Assembly: GCA_964595945.1 (NCBI GenBank)
Contig: CAZQSL010000129.1
Location: 1-10,172, forward strand
Direction of reading: 5' to 3'
DNA from: CAZQSL01 sp964595945
Lineage (GTDB): Bacteria > UBP15 > UBA6099 > JAJRTR01
DNA: 10,172 bases
Below, in pieces: positions 6,636 through 10,172 of this stretch. The position numbers and the translations under genes were made by a program. How positions within the stretch are numbered: position 1 is the stretch's first letter; every line of letters starts with the position of its first letter. Below the pieces are notes generated by a model that searched no databases, was not told the origin of the DNA, and saw only the letters and a program-made list of their open reading frames with translations.

Positions 6636-7733
6636 ATGAAAAACGAGCCATTACTGTTCACCCCCGGCCCGCTGACGACGAGCCGCACTGTCAGGGAAGC
6701 CATGCTCCGCGATGTCGGGTCGCGTGATGACGAATTCGTCAAGATCATCGACAGCATCCGCATGACTACACTCCGCCTCGCGGGCCTTTCGCCTGACGAA
6801 TACTCGATGATCCCCATTCAGGGCTGCGGCACGTTCGGCCTCGAAGCCGTGCTGACGACCGTCATACCGGCAGACGGAAAACTACTCGTGTGCGTCAACG
6901 GCGAGTACAGCAAACGCCTGCCGGAAATCGCGGGGCAGCTCGGTGTCGATGTGGACACTCTCATTTTCGACTGGCTCGAAATCGTCGATCCGGCGGCAGT
7001 GGCCGAAAAGCTCACGCATGATCAGGCCATCACACATGTTGTATGCTGCCACTGCGAGACGACAATGGGCATCATCAACCCGGTAGCGGAAATCGGCGCG
7101 GCGGCTGCGCGGGCGGGTGTGGTTTTCATCTGCGATGCCATCAGCAGTTTCGGCGCGGAACCCCTCGACATCGCCGCAAGCGCCATCGACTATCTCATAT
7201 CATCGCCCAACAAGTGCATCGAGGGAGTACCGGGATTCAGTTTCGTGATCGCAAAAAAGCAGGCTCTCGCGCAGACAGGCAACAATCCCCGCTCGGTCTG
7301 CCTCGATCTGCGCGCGCAGTATGACGAGTTCGAGCGCTCCGGCCAGTTCAGGTTTACGCCGCCGACACACGCGATACTCGCTTTCGCGCAGGCACTCGCG
7401 GAACTCGAAGAAGAAGGCGGCATCGAAGGCCGCTACCGCCGCTATTCGCGCAATCAGAAGCGGCTCGCAGCCGGGATGCGTGAGATGGGCTTCGAGACGC
7501 TGCTCGCCCCTGAGTGGCAAAGCTCGGTGCTGACGGTTTTCGCGAGTCCCGCCGATGGCATGTTTGAGTACGGTGCCTTCTATGCCGGACTGAAGGATGA
7601 AGGATTTGTCATTTACAGAAACCGCCCCGGTGTGACCGAAAATTTTCGTGTCGGCACGATGGGCCGGCTGACTGAAGACGATGTAGAGGCGTTTCTGAGT
7701 GCCGTGAAACGGATAACAAGTCGGCCTGGATAA
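6636..7733 (+). CDS. phnW: 2-aminoethylphosphonate:pyruvate aminotransferase (PhnW type)
   Basis: This 365-residue fold-type I PLP enzyme belongs to the alanine-glyoxylate aminotransferase-like class V group. The N-terminus FTPGPLTTSRTV, the segment CHCETTMGIINP, D167 (pairs with the PLP ring nitrogen) in CDAISSFGA, the Schiff-base lysine K193 in SSPNKCIEGVPGF and QFRFTPPTH fit PhnW closely. PhnW exchanges the amino group of 2-aminoethylphosphonate with pyruvate, giving phosphonoacetaldehyde and alanine. It acts in phosphonate breakdown (with PhnX or PhnY/PhnA) and, in reverse, in AEP synthesis (with PepM and Ppd). None of those partners is in this window, so the direction is unknown. A related 2-aminophosphonate or serine/alanine aminotransferase role cannot be excluded. 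The start at 6636 has only a weak GGTG nearby. The middle and end of the gene are more G-rich on the coding strand than its neighbours. Confidence 0.9.
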   Translation: MKNEPLLFTPGPLTTSRTVREAMLRDVGSRDDEFVKIIDSIRMTTLRLAGLSPDEYSMIPIQGCGTFGLEAVLTTVIPADGKLLVCVNGEYSKRLPEIAGQLGVDVDTLIFDWLEIVDPAAVAEKLTHDQAITHVVCCHCETTMGIINPVAEIGAAAARAGVVFICDAISSFGAEPLDIAASAIDYLISSPNKCIEGVPGFSFVIAKKQALAQTGNNPRSVCLDLRAQYDEFERSGQFRFTPPTHAILAFAQALAELEEEGGIEGRYRRYSRNQKRLAAGMREMGFETLLAPEWQSSVLTVFASPADGMFEYGAFYAGLKDEGFVIYRNRPGVTENFRVGTMGRLTEDDVEAFLSAVKRITSRPG

Positions 7734-7806
7734 TTCCTCATCACAAGTGATGGGCATCAGACAAGTGGTACCGATTCGCGTTCATAGAAGTAACATGTAT
7801 GGTGCG

Positions 7807-7838
7807 ACGGAGGGGTGCGGAGACACCGCCGTGTTTTT
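7807..7838 (+). terminator. Possible weak terminator of the phnW transcript
   Basis: ACGG (7807-7810) pairs with CCGT (7829-7832). After an asymmetric internal loop, GGTG (7814-7817) pairs with CACC (7824-7827). A G and five Ts (7834-7838) follow. The stem is interrupted, so this is a modest candidate, about 75 bases after the phnW stop. Confidence 0.35.
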
Positions 7839-7956
7839 ATGTTGCCAGCGGATAGGTATTACTTGCCGTAAAGAAAACTGAAAAACTGTATGAAGGCGAA
7901 CCGGTATGCCGGTGTACAATTTGTTGCATACGCAAGGCATCTCATCTGCCAACAAA

Positions 7957-7984
7957 AAGAGGGGCGTTGTGCAACGCCCCTCTT
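7957..7984 (-). terminator. Rho-independent terminator of argG
   Basis: AAGAGGGGCGTT (7957-7968) and AACGCCCCTCTT (7973-7984) form a perfect 12-bp GC-rich stem with a four-base loop. Read on the minus strand, the stem is followed by a T-rich run (TTTTTGTT, including the end of the stem), as expected for a transcript coming from argG, whose stop lies 43 bases upstream. On the plus strand no T-run follows, so it mainly serves the minus strand, though it could also protect against read-through from phnW. Confidence 0.85.
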
Positions 7985-8027
7985 CGCGATATTCCCGTTT
8001 GATCCATGCGTATCCGATGCTTTACAG

Positions 8028-9266
8028 CTATTTCTTTTTCGCGGGTTTTGTCCTGGCTTTTTCCGCGTTGGCTTCGGCGACCATGGCTTCGACACGTGCC
8101 GGCAGCCCCCATAGCTTGATAAATCCAATGGCGGCAGTGTGATCAAATGTATCACCCTTGTCATAGGTGGCAAGATTCTGGATGTAGAGCGAATTGGGCG
8201 ACTTGCGGCCTACTACGACCGCCGTGCCCTTGAAAAGCTTGACACGGACCGTGCCATTGACCTTGGCGGATACGGTGTCGAAGAACGAGTCGAGACAGAC
8301 GCGAAGTTCGGTGAACCAGCGGCCATCGTAGATGAGTTCGGAATACTTCTGTTCGAGCATGGTTTTAAAGTGGAGCGTATCGCGCGTGAGGACGAGCGAT
8401 TCGAGGTCTTTGTGCGCCTTGATGATGACAGTGGCGGCTGGGGCTTCGTAAGTTTCGCGGCTCTTGATGCCGACGAGGCGGTTTTCGACCATGTCGGTGA
8501 GTCCGACGCCGTGGGCGGCTGCGATATCGTTGAGTTGCGAAATGATGTTGAAGAGTTTCATTTTTTTGCCATTGAGCGACACGGGGACGCCGGCCTCGAA
8601 ACCGAGTTCGATATATTCCGGAGTGTCTGGGGTGACATCGGCCTTGGCGACCCAGTGATGGGCGTCGGCGGGAGGCTCATTCCAGGGGTCTTCGAGTATG
8701 CCGCACTCAGTGCTCTTGCCCCAGATCGAGAGGTCGATGCTGTAGGGACTGGCGACCGTGACGGGCACGGGGATGTCGTATTTTTTCGCGTATTCGATTT
8801 CTTCTTCGCGAGTCATGCCCCACTCGCGGGCGAATGCGATGGTGGTCAGATCGGGTGCGAGAGCCATTGTGGAAACTTCGAAGCGCACCTGATCGTTGCC
8901 CTTTGCGGTGGAGCCGTGAGCCACGTATTTCGCGCCTTCCTTGCGGGCGACTTCGACCATACATTCGACGATGCAGGGGCGGTTGAGCGATGTGGAGTGG
9001 ACGTACTGGCCTTCGTAGACGGCGTTGGATTTGATAAGGCGGGCGAGATATTCGTTGCAGAATTTATCTTTGGCATCGTAGACGATACTCTTGATTGCGC
9101 CGATTTTTTTCCCTTTTTCCTTGATGGGGCCAAGCTCTTTGCCCTGGCCGATGTCGATGCAGAGTGCGATGACGTCGAGGTCCTTGTAGTCCTGGAGCCA
9201 TTTGATGCCGACGGAAGTGTCGAGTCCGCCCGAGTAAGCGAGTACTACCTTGTCTCTTTTTGCCAT
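8028..9266 (-). CDS. argG: Argininosuccinate synthase
   Basis: This 412-residue protein condenses citrulline and aspartate with ATP to argininosuccinate, the penultimate step of arginine synthesis. The N-terminal ATP-binding motif AYSGGLDTS (10-18) is intact. Further family blocks are KGNDQVRFE (122-130), SPYSIDLSIWG and LEDPWNEPPADAHHW. Some positions are unusual: HGSTAKGND (117-125) where many bacterial members have HG-C/A-TGKGND, and YVHSTSLNRP (88-97) where YPLxT-A/S-LARP is common. The C-terminus is Lys-rich (KPAKKK), a little longer than the usual 400 or so residues. A strong ribosome binding site, AAGGAAGGAA on the minus strand (9275-9284), fixes the ATG at 9266. The gene lies 53 bases after ruvA on the same strand and ends before a clear terminator. 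No other arginine gene is in the window. Confidence 0.96.
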   Translation of the reverse strand: MAKRDKVVLAYSGGLDTSVGIKWLQDYKDLDVIALCIDIGQGKELGPIKEKGKKIGAIKSIVYDAKDKFCNEYLARLIKSNAVYEGQYVHSTSLNRPCIVECMVEVARKEGAKYVAHGSTAKGNDQVRFEVSTMALAPDLTTIAFAREWGMTREEEIEYAKKYDIPVPVTVASPYSIDLSIWGKSTECGILEDPWNEPPADAHHWVAKADVTPDTPEYIELGFEAGVPVSLNGKKMKLFNIISQLNDIAAAHGVGLTDMVENRLVGIKSRETYEAPAATVIIKAHKDLESLVLTRDTLHFKTMLEQKYSELIYDGRWFTELRVCLDSFFDTVSAKVNGTVRVKLFKGTAVVVGRKSPNSLYIQNLATYDKGDTFDHTAAIGFIKLWGLPARVEAMVAEANAEKARTKPAKKK

Positions 9267-9274
9267 TTTCAGTG

Positions 9275-9284
9275 TTCCTTCCTT
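9275..9284 (-). promoter_or_regulatory. Ribosome binding site of argG
   Basis: Read on the minus strand this is AAGGAAGGAA, eight bases before the ATG at 9266. Its strength suggests efficient argG translation independent of ruvA. The AT-rich 53-base gap could also hold a promoter, but I found no pair of boxes with good spacing. Confidence 0.65.
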
Positions 9285-9319
9285 TCGTTGAATGGAAAAG
9301 ATTTATGTAGGGTAAAATG

Positions 9320-9928
9320 TTATTTTTCACGTTTTCGCAGACATAGCCTGATGATTTCGGAGGCAGGGCTCGCGAGGTCGGATTCGGAGAGAGACTTCAT
9401 CATCGAGCGTATTTCCGCAGGCGAATAGCCAAGCGCCTGGAGTCCCTGGGCAGCGGCGGCGGCTTCGCTGCCTGCGGGGGCGGAAACAGCGGCGTGGAGA
9501 CCGCCGGGGAGCCCGCCGGCGGTGAATATCTTGCCGATCTTGTCCTTGAGTTCGAGTATTACGCGTTTGGCCGTTTTCTGACCTATGCCCTGTATGGTGG
9601 TGAGGAGAGCGGCATCTTCGACGGCAATGGCTTCGAGGAGTCTGTCTTTGGGGATCGAAAGCATCTTGACAGCGGCTTTGGGACCGATGCCGGAGACGGT
9701 GAGCAGGAGATCGAAAATCTCTCGCTGTGCCGGAGTGTCGAATCCGTAGAGGGCGATTTCGCTGTCAGTGACGATCATGGCGGTGTGGATGACGGCATTG
9801 GCCGTGCCTGGCAGATTGGATGCGAGGACCGATGAGGGCGCCGTGACTTTGAATCCTACGCCGCCTACGTCGATGACGAGGTGGCTTTCGGCGCTTTCGG
9901 TGATTGTGCCTCTGAGGTGTGAGATCAT
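9320..9928 (-). CDS. ruvA: Holliday junction branch-migration protein RuvA
   Basis: This 202-residue DNA-binding subunit of the RuvAB branch-migration machine forms tetramers on four-way junctions and loads the RuvB motor. Domain I, an OB fold, spans about 1-63 (starting MISHLRGTI, ending IALYGF). Two helix-hairpin-helix motifs follow at about 79-91 (SGIGPKAAVKML) and 113-128 (QGIGQKTAKRV). A Gly/Ala-rich flexible linker (about 131-160) leads to the RuvB-binding domain III (about 161-202: GLQALGYSPAEI to the end). The ATG at 9928 has AAGAAGG on the minus strand about 11 bases upstream. The gene follows ruvC after an 86-base gap and precedes argG by 53 bases. ruvB, a frequent neighbour, is not between ruvA and argG. 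Confidence 0.96.
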   Translation of the reverse strand: MISHLRGTITESAESHLVIDVGGVGFKVTAPSSVLASNLPGTANAVIHTAMIVTDSEIALYGFDTPAQREIFDLLLTVSGIGPKAAVKMLSIPKDRLLEAIAVEDAALLTTIQGIGQKTAKRVILELKDKIGKIFTAGGLPGGLHAAVSAPAGSEAAAAAQGLQALGYSPAEIRSMMKSLSESDLASPASEIIRLCLRKREK

Positions 9929-10014
9929 TGCTGCTAAGACCTTCTTGGGAAGATTTCGAGGCGGGGCTTTAGTGGAAACGTACGGCCCGCGTCTTTCACA
10001 ATGGATGCAGATGG

Positions 10015-10172
10015 CTATTGCGATTTGCGGAGGGCGGCGTTGAGCCTGATGGTGTTGGAGTAGCAGAGGGCGAGGGCGAGAGCGTCGGCGGCATGATCAG
10101 GCGAGGGTGTTTCCCTGAGGCGCAGGAGCATCTTTGTCATGTACTGCACCTGCGCTTTTTCGGCGGAGCCCG
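10015..10172 (-). CDS. ruvC: Holliday junction resolvase RuvC, C-terminal part (5' end outside window)
   Basis: The last 51 residues are visible, ending at a TAG (10015-10017 on the plus strand). Read on the minus strand, the fragment has GSAEKAQVQYM, then LLRLRETPSPDHAADALALALCY, the end of the RuvC fold. The D-H-A-A-D segment supplies the last active-site acidic residue. The histidine in this position is known in other RuvC proteins; Thermus RuvC uses a His and an Asp there. RuvC cuts Holliday junctions symmetrically after RuvAB has moved them. The rest of the catalytic site lies outside the window. It is followed on the same strand by ruvA, giving the common ruvC-ruvA order. Confidence 0.92.
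   Translation of the reverse strand, partial: GSAEKAQVQYMTKMLLRLRETPSPDHAADALALALCYSNTIRLNAALRKSQ

Larger units (their letters stand above)
7734..8027. other. Convergent intergenic region between phnW and argG
   Basis: This region has no supportable coding sequence; the short open frames here continue into the antisense of argG. It holds a CATCAC/GTGATG inverted repeat (7739-7752) partly repeated as CATCAGACAAGTG (7755-7767), a weak terminator-like hairpin (7807-7838), a 5-bp hairpin ACCGG/CCGGT with a TATG loop (7900-7913), and the strong argG terminator (7957-7984). I could not fit a tRNA or known riboswitch. The first 220 bases are longer than needed for two terminators. Confidence 0.6.

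Noticed and set aside
7734..7900. tRNA or known riboswitch in the convergent intergenic region
   Set aside because: I could not build a cloverleaf with acceptor and T-arm pairing, and no conserved aptamer core is visible. A region behind two converging genes is also a poor place for a riboswitch.
7957..7984. Perfect inverted repeat considered as a transposon end or attachment site
   Set aside because: It occurs once, is GC-rich with a short loop, and has a T-tract on the minus strand directly after argG, all explained by a terminator.
8139..9428. A 429-codon plus-strand open frame opposite argG and the end of ruvA
   Set aside because: It is the antisense of two clear, conserved genes. It resembles no family I recognise, is rich in Asp/Phe/Val/Gly as expected for an antisense shadow of C-ending codons, and has no ribosome binding site.
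10030..10050. Histidine in the RuvC D-H-A-A-D segment as a catalytic-site loss
   Set aside because: A His at this position is an established active-site variant in RuvC, for example in Thermus.

Overview
The window is an ordinary bacterial chromosome segment of moderately high GC. It is densely packed with housekeeping genes, and I see no mobile element, phage, CRISPR array or rRNA/tRNA gene. Seven plus-strand genes (1-7733) face three minus-strand genes (10172-8028), and the two groups converge on a 294-base intergenic region with a strong terminator for the minus-strand group. The organism cannot be named from this sequence. The PgpH-YbeY pair, a glutamine-dependent NadE, and coding strands richer in C than G on both strands fit many free-living bacteria. 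A lineage near Lentisphaerae/Verrucomicrobia is only a weak guess.

Plus strand, left to right: the C-terminal part of a membrane-anchored HD phosphodiesterase (PgpH type, c-di-AMP turnover) overlaps ybeY (rRNA maturation and quality control). Next is a gene for a small SRPBCC/DUF2505-like protein of unknown function, with its own candidate promoter and terminator. Then comes glutamine-dependent NAD+ synthetase (nadE), followed by a translation-fidelity cluster: prfA (release factor 1), prmC (the methyltransferase that modifies its GGQ motif) and a tsaC/ywlC-type threonylcarbamoyl-AMP synthase (first step of tRNA t6A37), which overlaps prmC. The last plus-strand gene is a PhnW-type 2-aminoethylphosphonate:pyruvate aminotransferase, with no other phosphonate gene in view and a locally different base composition.

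Minus strand, in the direction of transcription: the 3' end of ruvC, then ruvA, then argG (argininosuccinate synthase), ending at a perfect hairpin followed by a T-tract. ruvB does not follow ruvA; argG occupies that place.

I found no convincing undescribed system. The points most worth a second look are the isolated phnW with a possible near-leaderless promoter, the self-contained DUF2505-like gene, the unexplained repeats and hairpins in the convergent intergenic region, and unusual residues in otherwise conserved ArgG motifs.
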